Counted from the first letter of the stretch, positions 28,249-38,045 are shown. The stretch is DNA of 64,000 nucleotides from Planctomycetales bacterium 71-10 (GCA_001898385.1 MKTT01000100.1:1-64000), one strand, 5' to 3'. Numbers and translations: made by a program. The notes: generated by a model not told the origin, from the sequence alone.

Positions 28249-30576
28249 TCAGAGCTTGCTCGTGAAATCCTGCCGGATGGTCAGGACCTTGATCCGCTGG
28301 TTGGTCGGGTCGGTCACCCGCACCTGGACCTGGATCCCGCGGAGGGGGGCCGGGTACGGCGGCGGGTACGACGGATACATCGGGGGCGAGAACGGGGGGC
28401 CGGACGGGAACCCGCCGGGCTGCACCCCCTTGGCCGGCGCCTTGGAGTACGTGGTCGACCACGAGTCCCACACCCGCCGCAGCCGGACGATCTCCCGCGA
28501 GTCGTCGCCGAGGTTGCCCGTGTAGCCGGGATTCGAAGCGTAGGTGCCGGCCGCCGCGGGCCCGAATTGGGCGTCGAATCGAAAGTCGCTGATCAGGGGG
28601 GGCATCCGGCCTTCGTGCGCGAACGTCTGCTCCACGACGTTCACGAACGACCCGTTGACGGCCGCGACCGCCCCGGGGGCGGCGGCGCCGCCGATCGCGT
28701 CGATGTTGCCGTAGAGATAAGGGGTGACCGCGCCCGTCCCCAGGTATGTCGCGCCCGTCGTGGTGGCCGCGGGGGTCCGGCGAGGGTCGTCGCCCCAGCC
28801 CAGGTCGGCGTAGTCCGCCAGCGAGGGCTCGAACGCCTTGACGTCGAAGCTGCGGACGTTCGTCAGGATGAGGTCGTCCTCCCAGCTGTAGGAAGCCCAC
28901 AGGGGGGAGCCCGAGGAGCCGCCGAAATAGCCGGTGTCGGACCCGGTGCCGTCGGTGAACTGCTGGAACTTGCTCGCCCCCCGCCAGTCGGCGGTCATCG
29001 GAGGCAGGAGCCGTGCGCGCCTGGCGGCGTCGGTCCGATCGACGTGGCCGGCCGTGATCTCGGTGGAACTCAGGGGTTCCAGCCCGTTCGGGAAGCTGTA
29101 GCCCGAGATCGGCTGGTTGACCTGGAAGGTCGGATCGTTCCATTCCGGCGCCAGCGTCTCCCGCCAGGTCGGGAAGCCCCAGTAGGTCTGGAGGTTGTTC
29201 CAGGTCACGCCGGACGAGAACGGCGTCGGCAGGTTGTCGCCCGCGTCGATCGGGTTGTGGTTGAGATATCTGAGGTAGTTCACGGGGTCGACGTTGTATT
29301 GATATGCCGTCGAGCTGTCGAGCGGGTCGACCGAGAACGGCGCAGGCGCGTGGATCCATCCGATCTGCGTGTCGTTCCCCAGGTATTGCGCCTGGGAGAA
29401 AGCCCCGCGGTAAACATACGGGAAGGCTAGCGCGCCTCGCTGGGAATACAGGGTGCCGTCCCCGTAGATGGCGTCAGGCGTCTTCACGACGTTCCAGAGG
29501 CCCAACGTGGTCGGCGTGCCCGCCCCCAGGATCTGGGCCACGGAGTCCTCGATCAGGTGCGGATAGAGCGTGGGATACCAATCCGGCACGTTGTCGCCGT
29601 TGGCGTCGTCCGGCAGGCCGTCGGGGCTGAGAACCGTCGTCCGGCTCCCGCCGGAGGTCGTGAATCCCACGAAATCGTCCGAGAATCGGGGCGACGCGAA
29701 GCGATTGTGGCGATCCGTGAGGTCGGAGAGCTTGTTCAGGACCACGGAGTTGTTGGCGCCGTTGGCGGTCGCAAGCCCCCGGGAGGCCGGCCGAGCGGAT
29801 AGGTCATTGACGCCCAGGAAGCTCACCTGGGACGCGCCGAGGTCGACCGGCGTGAACGTCCTCGAATCCGTGGGAGGTCCCTCCAGGGTGGGGCCGACCG
29901 CCGAAGCTACCGGGAAGAAGCCGACGTTCGAGGCGGACGCGTCGGAGTAGCTGTGGACCAGGCTCCGCTGCAACTCCGGCGCTACCAGGAGGACCCGACG
30001 GTACAGGTTCCCGTTGCGCAGGAAGTAGATCACCTCGGCGTGCTCGCTCGTCACGGTGATCGGCTGGCTCTTGAAGTACTCGGCGATCTCCGCCGGCGTC
30101 ATCCCGCCGGGGTTGCTCGTGGCGTTGAACGCGCCGAAATTCCCGGGGACGGAGACGAGCGTACCGCCGACCATGGCCAGCTTCCTCGGCGGCTTGGCCC
30201 ACATCCGCCCGGTGAAAGGCCGACCTTCCGGGGCCTTCACGGTGAGGCGGATCGAGTCGTCGCAGTCCTCGCCCTGATTGTCGGCGAATTCGTTCTCGAC
30301 GTACTCGAAATACCCGAGGCCGTCCGCGGGGTCGAGCGGCGGCGTGAACCGGGCGGTGGCCCCGTCGAGGTCGGCGCGGAGGGTGGAGTCGAGGCGGCGG
30401 AGGTCGTCGTCCAGCCGCTGGTAGGCCTGGGCGGCCGACATGGAGCCGGTCGCCGCCTGGAAGATCTGGACGATCAGCGCCATCATGAGCAGGAGCACGG
30501 CGAGGGTGATCAGCATCTCGACGAGCGTCACACCCCGGCGGCGGAGGGTCGCATGTCTGCGGCTATGGACGTTCAC
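28249..30576 (-). CDS. Large prepilin-like protein (PilW/GspJ-like, 775 aa)
   Basis: From GTG at 30576 the protein reads VNVHSRRHATLRRRG, a short basic leader, then VTLVEMLITLAVLLLMMALI. Cleavage after Gly leaves a pilin helix with Glu at position 5. A TTG further upstream at 30693 would give an implausible 54-residue leader, so GTG is preferred. The helix continues into FQAATGSMSAAQAYQRLDDD, like PilW/GspJ. The body (~60-775) is secreted, Pro/Asn/Tyr-rich, with a DDANGDNVPDWYP acidic loop near 325. C-terminal text (RGIQVQVRVTDPTNQRIKVL) resembles the end of GspJ-type proteins. It is fourth of the five ordinary-type prepilins by order and 110 bases before the giant gene. Confidence 0.85.
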   Translation of the reverse strand: MNVHSRRHATLRRRGVTLVEMLITLAVLLLMMALIVQIFQAATGSMSAAQAYQRLDDDLRRLDSTLRADLDGATARFTPPLDPADGLGYFEYVENEFADNQGEDCDDSIRLTVKAPEGRPFTGRMWAKPPRKLAMVGGTLVSVPGNFGAFNATSNPGGMTPAEIAEYFKSQPITVTSEHAEVIYFLRNGNLYRRVLLVAPELQRSLVHSYSDASASNVGFFPVASAVGPTLEGPPTDSRTFTPVDLGASQVSFLGVNDLSARPASRGLATANGANNSVVLNKLSDLTDRHNRFASPRFSDDFVGFTTSGGSRTTVLSPDGLPDDANGDNVPDWYPTLYPHLIEDSVAQILGAGTPTTLGLWNVVKTPDAIYGDGTLYSQRGALAFPYVYRGAFSQAQYLGNDTQIGWIHAPAPFSVDPLDSSTAYQYNVDPVNYLRYLNHNPIDAGDNLPTPFSSGVTWNNLQTYWGFPTWRETLAPEWNDPTFQVNQPISGYSFPNGLEPLSSTEITAGHVDRTDAARRARLLPPMTADWRGASKFQQFTDGTGSDTGYFGGSSGSPLWASYSWEDDLILTNVRSFDVKAFEPSLADYADLGWGDDPRRTPAATTTGATYLGTGAVTPYLYGNIDAIGGAAAPGAVAAVNGSFVNVVEQTFAHEGRMPPLISDFRFDAQFGPAAAGTYASNPGYTGNLGDDSREIVRLRRVWDSWSTTYSKAPAKGVQPGGFPSGPPFSPPMYPSYPPPYPAPLRGIQVQVRVTDPTNQRIKVLTIRQDFTSKL

Positions 30577-30694
30577 GGCGAGGCCCCTGCTCTGGGAAGT
30601 CCCGACCCGGCCCGAACCGTGAGGCCGGCGCGTCGCGGACGGACGATGGCGGACGGGGTCCGCGGCGGGCGGCCCGCCGCGGCGATCGATCAAA

Positions 30695-32203
30695 TCAATG
30701 GATGACGATGGTCTGGGGGATGACGTTCACGACGTCGGGGGCGATCAGCGCGGCGTTCACCGTATGGGGGCTGCCGTCCGACGAATCCAGCGGCGTCCGG
30801 GCTCGAAGGCTGGAGCCGACCTGGACCACCATGCGACGGAACGAGATCCCGTCGGGGTCGCCGGCGAAGCCGACGGACTCGGACACGGCGGGCGACACCT
30901 TCACGACCTGATACCAGAAGGCCCGCTGGGCCGGCAGGTTGTCGAACTTGCCGCCGTTCAGCGGGTTGAAATAGCCCGCGAATCGGCCGGTGGTCCCGTT
31001 ATAGGCGATCGGCTGCCGTCGCTCGTAGGTCACGTCGCAGATCCAGTCGCCCCGCTTCACGATCGGGTCGGCCATCGAATCCGGCCAGCGGAGCAGCACG
31101 GTCCGATCGGCCGCGGCCCCGTACCCGACCGACCCGCCCCCCGCCACGGCGACGCTCGCGCTGTAGCCGTAGACCGCCTCCACGACCGTCTCCCCCTCGG
31201 GCCGGTAGTATGACGAGCCGTCGATCGGCCCCACCACCCGCTCCAGGCCGAACGGCCGATTCTCGAAGACGACCAGGTCCCCCTCGAAGGTCGAGCCGCT
31301 CGTCTGGCTGGCCAGGCGTCCGGTGAACATCCACGAATAGCGCCAATCGTTGACCGTCGCGCCCGTGAGGCTCATGTCCGGGAGCACCGGGCTGACGTTC
31401 AGCGGGTTGTTGGGCTCGTTCCAGACGATGTCCTCGGGCGAGACGAAGATCGAGAGCACGGCGCTCGAATTCTGCTGGACGAACGCCTTGTAGGGATCGC
31501 CGGCCGAATCGATCGCGTTATACTTCCGGCCGTTGAAATTGGTCAGCCGCTGAAGCCCGTGGGCGCTCGGCAATCCCCCCGAGGGGTCGTTGCGGACGAA
31601 GCCCAGCCCGGACCCGAAGCGGGCCTCCGGCACCGTGCTCCCGTCGTCGGCCGTGTCGTGCAGATAGATCCCGCGCCTCGTCGGGTCGCTGACGTCGTTC
31701 CCCGGCGCATACGCCTGGGCGCGCCAGAGCGGATCGTACGCGAACGGCAGGCCGGGATTGCCGCGAGACTGGGAGTAGAGCACGGGGATGAGGCTGAAGT
31801 TCGCGTTCGTGACGTCCAGCCCCGCGAGGTCGGTCGCCGCGGCGCTCGTATAGACGTCCCCCCCGTAGGACGCCGCGTCCTGGAGGAGCGGGTTGAAGCT
31901 CCCCTCCGGCGTCTGCGGCGTCACCATGCACGGATACCACCACGAGAGGCCGTAATACTTGTTGAACAGGTCCGCCATCACGAACGATTGCGCGTTGACC
32001 AGGGCGCGGGCGGACATGTCGGCCGCCGCCGACTCGTACAGCAGCGCCGACCTCGACTGCCGCTGGGCCTCGCGCAGGCGGAGGAGGCCCAGCGGGAACA
32101 GGGTGGCGACGGAGACCAAGCCGATGCCCATGATCATGATCCCGATCAGGATCTCCGTCAGGGTGATGCCCGATCGCACCCCGCGGCGGCCGACGACCAT
32201 CAT
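30695..32203 (-). CDS. Prepilin-like protein (PilV/GspI-like, 502 aa)
   Basis: The N-terminus is MMVVGRRGVRSG then ITLTEILIGIMIMGIGLVSV, a type III-style prepilin leader and helix with Glu5; the GIMIMGIGLVSVATLF wording resembles PilV/GspI minor pilins. It is followed by LREAQRQSRSALLYESAAAD. The remaining ~440 residues are a secreted domain, much longer than classical PilV (~150-180). Its ATG overlaps the stop of the upstream prepilin gene by four bases, and its own stop is followed within 120 bases by the next prepilin start, so co-translation in a fixed order is likely. Its ligand or filament position cannot be told. Confidence 0.86.
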   Translation of the reverse strand: MMVVGRRGVRSGITLTEILIGIMIMGIGLVSVATLFPLGLLRLREAQRQSRSALLYESAAADMSARALVNAQSFVMADLFNKYYGLSWWYPCMVTPQTPEGSFNPLLQDAASYGGDVYTSAAATDLAGLDVTNANFSLIPVLYSQSRGNPGLPFAYDPLWRAQAYAPGNDVSDPTRRGIYLHDTADDGSTVPEARFGSGLGFVRNDPSGGLPSAHGLQRLTNFNGRKYNAIDSAGDPYKAFVQQNSSAVLSIFVSPEDIVWNEPNNPLNVSPVLPDMSLTGATVNDWRYSWMFTGRLASQTSGSTFEGDLVVFENRPFGLERVVGPIDGSSYYRPEGETVVEAVYGYSASVAVAGGGSVGYGAAADRTVLLRWPDSMADPIVKRGDWICDVTYERRQPIAYNGTTGRFAGYFNPLNGGKFDNLPAQRAFWYQVVKVSPAVSESVGFAGDPDGISFRRMVVQVGSSLRARTPLDSSDGSPHTVNAALIAPDVVNVIPQTIVIH

Positions 32204-33675
32204 GGCGCATCCCCCTGCTCGCCGACCTGCGGCGCGTAGAACGGCCGGCCCGGGTTCGTCACGCTGAACAGCGGCCGATCGGTCGTGATCATGTTGCCCG
32301 TTCGGGTCGAGATCGTCAGCAGACGCATCTCCCCCTTCAAATACGGGAGGGTCGGGTTGTCGTTGACGAGGTCGACGTCGTACGCGTCGTAGGCGTCCCG
32401 GGGCATCGGCAGGTAGAACGCCGGGGCCGGGCTCGCCAGCAGCGGGCCGAGCGCCGTGGCCCTGCCGTCCACCGCGCCCCGGGTCGCGACCGTGGGCTCC
32501 GCGAGGTCGCTGCGCTCCGCGACCCAGATGTGATAGAACGACGACCCCATGCCGAACGACGTCGGGCTGGAATACTTCGTCGTCGGCACCACCCGCCCGC
32601 TCGGCTCGACCAGGATGTCGACCGTCCCCGAGTCCGGATCCACCGGGAGCCGCGATCGTTCCCGCACCGCGGGCCAGAGCGACGTCGTCAGGTCCACCAC
32701 CACGCTGTCCGGCAGGACCGTCTCGCGCGAGCCGGCCGAGGGGACCGGCTGGCGGATGATGTTGTACGAGACCCCCGCGGCCTTATCGCCGACCACCGCC
32801 GTGCCCCCCGTGATCATGCCCGACGGCCAACTCTCCGGATCCGACCACTCGGCGAAATCGTCGATGGTCCCGTTCCCGTCGTTGTCGAGGCCGTCCATGC
32901 CGTTGTCGACGTAGCCGTCGCCGTCGTCGTCGACGCCGTTGGTGACGAACAGGATCTCCGGATAATAGACCCCCGTCCCGCTCGGATGCGGCAGCTCCAG
33001 CGGGAGTGCGGACGGGTCGACGTTGACGAAGTTCTCGGGATTGGGGGCGTGCACGGGCCCGACGACGGTGAAATAGGGGCCGATGTCGTTGATCTGGATC
33101 TTATCCCCCACCCGAATGTTCCAGTACCAGGACGTCGGTTCCTCCCGAGGGTAGAACGTGGTCGCGCCGACGGTCTGGGTGCGGAAATAGGCCTGGACGA
33201 CGAGCAAGACTCGCTTATCCGTATACAGCCAATTCTCCTCGGCCGGCGTGAACAGGCCGGTATTGATGCCCAGGCGATTGATGAAGGAGCCGATTAAAGT
33301 GTTGGCCGGATCCAGGAAGACCTTGCCGTCGGAGTACGTCGGGGGCCGCTCGATCGGGATGAAGCGGTTGGACGCCAGGATCTTGCCCCGATCCAGGAAG
33401 CTCGTCGCCCCCTTCGTGAGGGGATCGGCCGTCTGGCCGTTGTACGTCGGGTCGGGCAGGAACCGGATGCCGTGGGGGGTGTTCGTCCTCAGCGCCGCGT
33501 CGCGGGCGGCGACCAGGCCCCCCTGGATGATCCGGGCCGTCTCGCTCACCTGGCGATGGCCGATCGCGGGGATGACGACGGGGAGCGTCACGGCGGCGAT
33601 GATGCTGACGATCAGGAGGACCACCAGCAGCTCGACGAGCGTGAAGCCGGCCGGTCGCGGGATTCGGCGTTTCAT
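32200..33675 (-). CDS. Prepilin-like protein (GspH/FimT-like, 491 aa)
   Basis: MKRRIPRPAG leader, then FTLVELLVVLLIVSIIAAVT and the GspH/FimT-type continuation RQVSETARIIQGGLVAARDA. The C-terminal body is secreted and contains a double acidic loop at ~245-270 (GVDDDGDGYVDNGMDGLDNDGNGTIDDF), split by one short link, that looks like paired EF-hand/thrombospondin-3 calcium sites. It starts four bases after the previous prepilin stop and its stop overlaps the next start. Classical GspH is ~170 residues, so this one has a large added domain. Confidence 0.88.
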   Translation of the reverse strand: MKRRIPRPAGFTLVELLVVLLIVSIIAAVTLPVVIPAIGHRQVSETARIIQGGLVAARDAALRTNTPHGIRFLPDPTYNGQTADPLTKGATSFLDRGKILASNRFIPIERPPTYSDGKVFLDPANTLIGSFINRLGINTGLFTPAEENWLYTDKRVLLVVQAYFRTQTVGATTFYPREEPTSWYWNIRVGDKIQINDIGPYFTVVGPVHAPNPENFVNVDPSALPLELPHPSGTGVYYPEILFVTNGVDDDGDGYVDNGMDGLDNDGNGTIDDFAEWSDPESWPSGMITGGTAVVGDKAAGVSYNIIRQPVPSAGSRETVLPDSVVVDLTTSLWPAVRERSRLPVDPDSGTVDILVEPSGRVVPTTKYSSPTSFGMGSSFYHIWVAERSDLAEPTVATRGAVDGRATALGPLLASPAPAFYLPMPRDAYDAYDVDLVNDNPTLPYLKGEMRLLTISTRTGNMITTDRPLFSVTNPGRPFYAPQVGEQGDAP

Positions 33676-33679
33676 GGGC

Positions 33680-35386
33680 TCAGCCTCCCGACCCGACGTT
33701 GGTCGTCACGTTATGATTGCTGATGTCGTCGCGGCCGGCGTCCAGCAGGAGCAAGGTATTGGGAAAGCCGTTCAGATACGACTCGGGCGAAGTGGCCGGT
33801 ATGCCCCCGTCCGCGGGGGGCAGGGTCGACCACGACGCCTCCGCCGGCGTGAATTGCACCGCGTTGTTCTCGACGTAGATGAGATCGTTCACGGTCGGCG
33901 AGGGATACAAGAACACCCCCGGCTCCTGGTCCGGCCCGCCGGAGAGGATCAAGGGCTTGGAGAAGAACGCCCGCCGATAGCCCACCCCGGACTCCGAGGC
34001 CCCATCGCGGGCCCAGTACATCCAGTAGTCCGCGGCCGACGGGGAGCTCGCGCTGAAGGCCATCGGCTCGGTGATGCGGTGGAAGAAAAACTCGAACGCC
34101 GCGACCCCGCCGCTCTTGTAGGTCGGTGCCCCGGCCGCCGTCCCGAACGGATGGCCCGCATTCTGCCCGCCGGACCACCACGCGGAACTCATGAGGGTCG
34201 CATTGGGGTCGAGGGGGTCCTGCTCCCGGACCTCCCACTGCGAAGCGTAGGGCCTGATAAACTTCGGCGGGGCCCCGCCGGACGCATCCAAAGGATCCGG
34301 TCCGATGTTCTGCCCGCGCTGGGCGTCCGAATGGAACAGGACGGGCCACCGGAAGAACTGCAACGGCTTGCCCCAGGCGTCGACGAACTCGGGGAGGCCG
34401 TCCCCGTCCGTGTCCATGACCTCGCGATCGCTGAAGTCGTCGGCGTTGAAGGAGGAGCCCAGGGGGCCCTGGCCCTCGACGAGCAGGGCGTAGAGCATCT
34501 CCGACCTGGCCGTCTCGTGCTTGTGGCTCGAAAGCCGCGCCTGGACGTCCTCCCGGTTGCTGGCGTTCACCCCCTCCCCCCACTCGTCGATCAGCCCGTT
34601 GCCGTCGTTGTCGACCATGTCGTAGCCGGTCGGCAGGTATCCCAGGTTCTTGTAGACCGCCGAGGCGGCCGAATAGGAGGCCCCGTAGATGCCCCGCCCC
34701 GTCAGGCCGAGCTGGGGGTTCGAGGACGAGAAGAAGCCGGAGTCGATGTTGCCGTCGCCGTAGCCCGTCGCGTCCCAGCCCGTCGAGGTGATGAAGTTCC
34801 GGGGGCCGCGGACCCGGTGCCCGAGCGGCAGGATGTAGTTGGCGGCCGCGCCGAGGGAAGCGTCCGTCGGCGTCCCGGGGAAGGGACGCGACGCGAAGTC
34901 CAGCGGATAGGTGGCCCCGGCCGGCGTGGCGGCCAGCGCCGCCGGATTCACGACGAAGACGTCCGGCATCTCGCTCTTGAGATAGTCCGCCAGGGCGATG
35001 GCCTGGGCGCGGCCCGTCGTGCGGACCTTCGTGTCGGGGAAGCCCGACGGCAGCACGGCCCGCGGCATCATCAGCGGCAGTCCGTCCGTGTCGTTCAACG
35101 CGGCGTCCGGATAAATCCCGGCGAGGTAGCCGTGGCTGAAGTTGGGCTCGGGGCGGAGCTGCATGAGGGCGTCGAGCCGGTCGTTGAGGCCCGATTCCAG
35201 CTTGAGGATCAGGGCCTGGGTCGCCCGCAGCTCGGATTGGCGGACGCCGTCCCGGGCGGCGATCAGGATGAACGAGATGATGATCCCGATGATCGTCATG
35301 ACGATGACCAGCTCGACGAGCGTGAACCCGCGCCGCGGCGCCGGGCCCCGAAGATCGAGCGTGGGTTTCGATGCAAGGTTCATCAT
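33680..35386 (-). CDS. Prepilin-like protein (GspG-like, 568 aa)
   Basis: The leader is longer than usual (MMNLASKPTLDLRGPAPRRG), then FTLVELVIVMTIIGIIISFI and a charged helix (RQSELRATQALILKLESGLN). Two acidic loops are visible: DMVDNDGNGLIDEWGEG at ~258 and DTDGDGLPEFVDAWGKPL at ~325. The second ends with a DxWGxP segment like the C-terminal strand of GspG major pseudopilins, where calcium is bound. The total length is about four times that of GspG. It lies 79 bases after the next upstream prepilin gene and 4 bases before the following one. Confidence 0.86.
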   Translation of the reverse strand: MMNLASKPTLDLRGPAPRRGFTLVELVIVMTIIGIIISFILIAARDGVRQSELRATQALILKLESGLNDRLDALMQLRPEPNFSHGYLAGIYPDAALNDTDGLPLMMPRAVLPSGFPDTKVRTTGRAQAIALADYLKSEMPDVFVVNPAALAATPAGATYPLDFASRPFPGTPTDASLGAAANYILPLGHRVRGPRNFITSTGWDATGYGDGNIDSGFFSSSNPQLGLTGRGIYGASYSAASAVYKNLGYLPTGYDMVDNDGNGLIDEWGEGVNASNREDVQARLSSHKHETARSEMLYALLVEGQGPLGSSFNADDFSDREVMDTDGDGLPEFVDAWGKPLQFFRWPVLFHSDAQRGQNIGPDPLDASGGAPPKFIRPYASQWEVREQDPLDPNATLMSSAWWSGGQNAGHPFGTAAGAPTYKSGGVAAFEFFFHRITEPMAFSASSPSAADYWMYWARDGASESGVGYRRAFFSKPLILSGGPDQEPGVFLYPSPTVNDLIYVENNAVQFTPAEASWSTLPPADGGIPATSPESYLNGFPNTLLLLDAGRDDISNHNVTTNVGSGG

Positions 35387-35465
35387 CTTCGCATCCGTTA
35401 TCGGCCGTCTCGGAGGGCGCGGGCCTCGCCCGCGCCCCGGGATGGGTCGCCCGCCGCCGCCGCGA

Positions 35466-36647
35466 TCAGTCGAGCGTCCCGCCGTGGAAGTTGGTCAGGT
35501 TGTCCCGCTCGCGCTGCCGGAGGCTCGTCGAGGCGGCGGGGGTCGTCGTGTTCGCGTCGAACGGCAGCGCCCCGCTGTTGGCGTTCGGCTTGAACATGCC
35601 GCCGGGGCCGTACAGGCCGTCCATGCCCGACGAGATCAGCTGGTAGGTCTGCGGGTTCACGTAATTGACCGCGAGGGCCGTGGCCGCCACCGCCGTCGCC
35701 GCCCCGGTCGCCGTCGACGTATAGGGGTTCGGGGACGGCGACGCCGCGTGGTTCGGAGGGGTCGTCGCGTCGCCCGAGGACGTATAGACGGGGTAACGGA
35801 CCTTGTACTTGTTCAGGACGACCGCCCCCGCGTCGTCGACCTCGGCCGCGAAGTTCACGTCGTTGGGGTCGTAGCCGTTGTTGCCGTAGGAGCTGAAATA
35901 GGCGATGAAGTTGACCTGCCCGCTCCCCAGCGTGTTCCCGAGGCTGTCGAGGTAGCCGGGGAACGCGACGTTATTGACCGTATCATCCTGGAGCCGATTG
36001 GCCGCGAACTCGAACAGCGGGACTTCGCGATTCTGGCTCACGAACGTCGGGCTCCCCGAGGGCGCGACGATCGGCGTGAACGGGTTCGTCGGGCTCTTGG
36101 CGAACCCCGTCATCGCATACCCCTCGTCGGTCTTCTGCGGCAACCCGCCCAGGAAGAAGACGAGGCACTGATGCCCCTGGAGGACGTAGGGCTGGGCGTC
36201 GAACACGCCGTTGCCGTTGAAGTCGTACCACTGCTTGCTGCCCGCGGGCCACACCGCGCCCGACGTGCTGAGCACGACCTTCGGGAAGAACTTCCGCAGG
36301 TACTGGAGCGTCCGCTGGGCGAGCTGGCCGCTCTGGACGTCGGACTGCCCGGACGCGGCCAAGGCCGTCGTGCCGCCGGTCTGGAAATATCCGTTCTCCC
36401 ACAAGATCACCCGGCTCGGCGGGTAGTCGCCGTATTTCGACTTGAACGCCGCCAGGGCCTGGTCGAACTGCTTGAGGTTCGCCTGGGCGGCCGTGTTCTT
36501 GGCGGTCTTGACGGCCCCGTTGATCGCCGGCAGGAGCAGGGCGATCAGGATCGACAGGACGACGAAGACGACCAGCAGCTCCACCAGGGTGAAGCCGCCG
36601 CGGGGGCGGCCGGACGGGGCGGCGGTGCGGTGCGCGGGGCGGGTCAT
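35466..36647 (-). CDS. Prepilin-like protein (GspG-like, 393 aa)
   Basis: The leader MTRPAHRTAAPSGRPRGG is followed by FTLVELLVVFVVLSILIALL and LPAINGAVKTAKNTAAQANL, then a GspG-like QFDQALAAFKSKYGDYPPS, the segment that in major pseudopilins precedes the variable domain. A short DFNGNGVFDAQP loop lies near 140, and YQLISSGMDGLYGPGG near the end resembles the 'SAGPDG' strand of GspG/GspH. It is the first pseudopilin after the platform-protein gene (153 bases) and the shortest of the five, so it is the best candidate for the major subunit. That ranking is inference. Confidence 0.87.
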   Translation of the reverse strand: MTRPAHRTAAPSGRPRGGFTLVELLVVFVVLSILIALLLPAINGAVKTAKNTAAQANLKQFDQALAAFKSKYGDYPPSRVILWENGYFQTGGTTALAASGQSDVQSGQLAQRTLQYLRKFFPKVVLSTSGAVWPAGSKQWYDFNGNGVFDAQPYVLQGHQCLVFFLGGLPQKTDEGYAMTGFAKSPTNPFTPIVAPSGSPTFVSQNREVPLFEFAANRLQDDTVNNVAFPGYLDSLGNTLGSGQVNFIAYFSSYGNNGYDPNDVNFAAEVDDAGAVVLNKYKVRYPVYTSSGDATTPPNHAASPSPNPYTSTATGAATAVAATALAVNYVNPQTYQLISSGMDGLYGPGGMFKPNANSGALPFDANTTTPAASTSLRQRERDNLTNFHGGTLD

Positions 36648-36800
36648 GGGTCCGGGCCTCCGGGGTCGGGACGGCGGGCGACGTCCCGGGGTCTGCTCAC
36701 GTTTCGATGTACGACGGTTCTCGAATTTTTCAAGCGTCGACGCGGGTCCGCCCGCCCGACGCCCGGGGGCCGGGCGGCTCGCCCCGGCCCCCGCGGGGGC

Positions 36801-38045
36801 TCAGCCCGACAGCTTGGTGATCAGCGTGATCAGGGGCAGGAACAGGGCGATGACGATGAAGCCGACGATGCCGCCCAGGACGACGATCATGATCGGCTCC
36901 AGCAGGCTCACCAGCGACTCCACCGCCACCTCGACCTCCTCGTCGTAGTTGTCGGCGATCTTGTTGAGCATCGTGTCCAGGTCGCCCGTCTCCTCGCCGA
37001 CGTCGATCATGTTGACGACGATGTCGTCCACGATCCGCGCCTCGCGCAAGGGCTGGGCGATCGTCTCGCCCTCGCGGATGCTGTCGTAGATCCGCGTGAA
37101 CGCCCGCTCGAACACCGCGTTGCCGGCCGTCTCGCGGACGATCGACAGCGCCTCCAGGATCGGCACGCCCGACTGCACCAGCGTCCCCAGCGTCCGCATC
37201 GTCCGGGCCACCGTCGACTTCTCGGCGATCGTCCCCATGACCGGGATCATCAGCAGGATCCGGTCGCAGACGTAGGCCCCCGTCTTGTTGCGGTACAGGA
37301 GCTTGATGAACATCCAGAAGAACAGCGGCGTCAGGAAGACGATGTAGAAGTACTTGATCAGGAAGTGGCTGGCCGAGATCAGGATCTTGGTCATCTGCGG
37401 CAGCGGCACGCCGAAGTCGTTGAAGATCGCCTCGAACTTCGGGATGATGAAGTAGAGGATGAACCCGACGATCACGCACGCCACGAAGATGACGACGATC
37501 GGGTAGACCATCGCCCCCTTGATCTTCCGCTTGAGCGACTGCGCCTTCTCCTTGAAGTCGGCCAGGCGCTGGAGGATCGCCTCCAGGGCGCCGCCCGCCT
37601 CGCCCGCCTTGATCATGTTGCAGTACAGGCGGTCGAACGCCTTGGGGTGCTTGGCGAACGCCTCGGAGAGCGTCTGGCCGCTCTCGATGTCCTCGACGAC
37701 GTCCCCCAGGGCGTTCTTCAGCACGCCCGGCTTGCACTGCCCCTCCAGGATCTTGAGGCTGCGGAGGATCGGCAGGCCGGCGTCCTGGAGCGTCGAGAGC
37801 TGGCGGGTGAACGTGCAGAGCTGCTTGGTGGAGATCCGGCCGATCGTGAACGACTTCTTCTTCCGCCGGCCCCCCTTCTTGGCGGCGGCCGCCTTGCGGG
37901 TCTTCTTGGCCTTCTCCGAGATCTTGGTGACGAAGAAGCCCTTCTGGCGGATGAGCTGCTGGGCCTCCTCCTGCGTGGCGGCGTCGATGGCGTCCTTCAC
38001 CTCGCGCCCGGTGTGGTCCATCGCTTCGTACTGGTAGGTCGGCAT
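36801..38045 (-). CDS. pilC: Type IV pilus/type II secretion inner-membrane platform protein (PilC/GspF)
   Basis: A 414-residue protein with the two repeated GspF domains: the first around 75-195 (FTRQLSTLQDAGLPILRSLK, MIKAGEAGGALEAILQRLAD) and the second around 280-400 (MRTLGTLVQSGVPILEALSI, MIDVGEETGDLDTMLNKIAD). Three TM helices are visible (VVIFVACVIVGFILYFI, IVFLTPLFFWMFIKLL, MIVVLGGIVGFIVIALFLPL). The N-terminal MPTYQYEAMDHTGREVKDAI is typical. A Lys/Ala-rich insert (KAKKTRKAAAAKKGGRRKKK) at ~48-67 is unusual. The protein couples the ATPase to pseudopilin assembly. GGGAGGA precedes the ATG; the PilB-like gene ends 88 bases upstream. Confidence 0.95.
   Translation of the reverse strand: MPTYQYEAMDHTGREVKDAIDAATQEEAQQLIRQKGFFVTKISEKAKKTRKAAAAKKGGRRKKKSFTIGRISTKQLCTFTRQLSTLQDAGLPILRSLKILEGQCKPGVLKNALGDVVEDIESGQTLSEAFAKHPKAFDRLYCNMIKAGEAGGALEAILQRLADFKEKAQSLKRKIKGAMVYPIVVIFVACVIVGFILYFIIPKFEAIFNDFGVPLPQMTKILISASHFLIKYFYIVFLTPLFFWMFIKLLYRNKTGAYVCDRILLMIPVMGTIAEKSTVARTMRTLGTLVQSGVPILEALSIVRETAGNAVFERAFTRIYDSIREGETIAQPLREARIVDDIVVNMIDVGEETGDLDTMLNKIADNYDEEVEVAVESLVSLLEPIMIVVLGGIVGFIVIALFLPLITLITKLSG

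Noticed and set aside
22262..28525. A 2087-codon open frame on the plus strand opposite the giant pseudopilus gene
   Set aside because: Its translation is dominated by Arg, Gly, Val and Asp with no motif, and it lies antisense to a gene with a clear leader and helix; typical shadow frame of GC-rich DNA.
30577..30693. TTG start extending the 775-residue prepilin by 39 codons
   Set aside because: It would put a 54-residue leader before the prepilin cleavage Gly; the GTG at 30576 gives a normal 15-residue leader.
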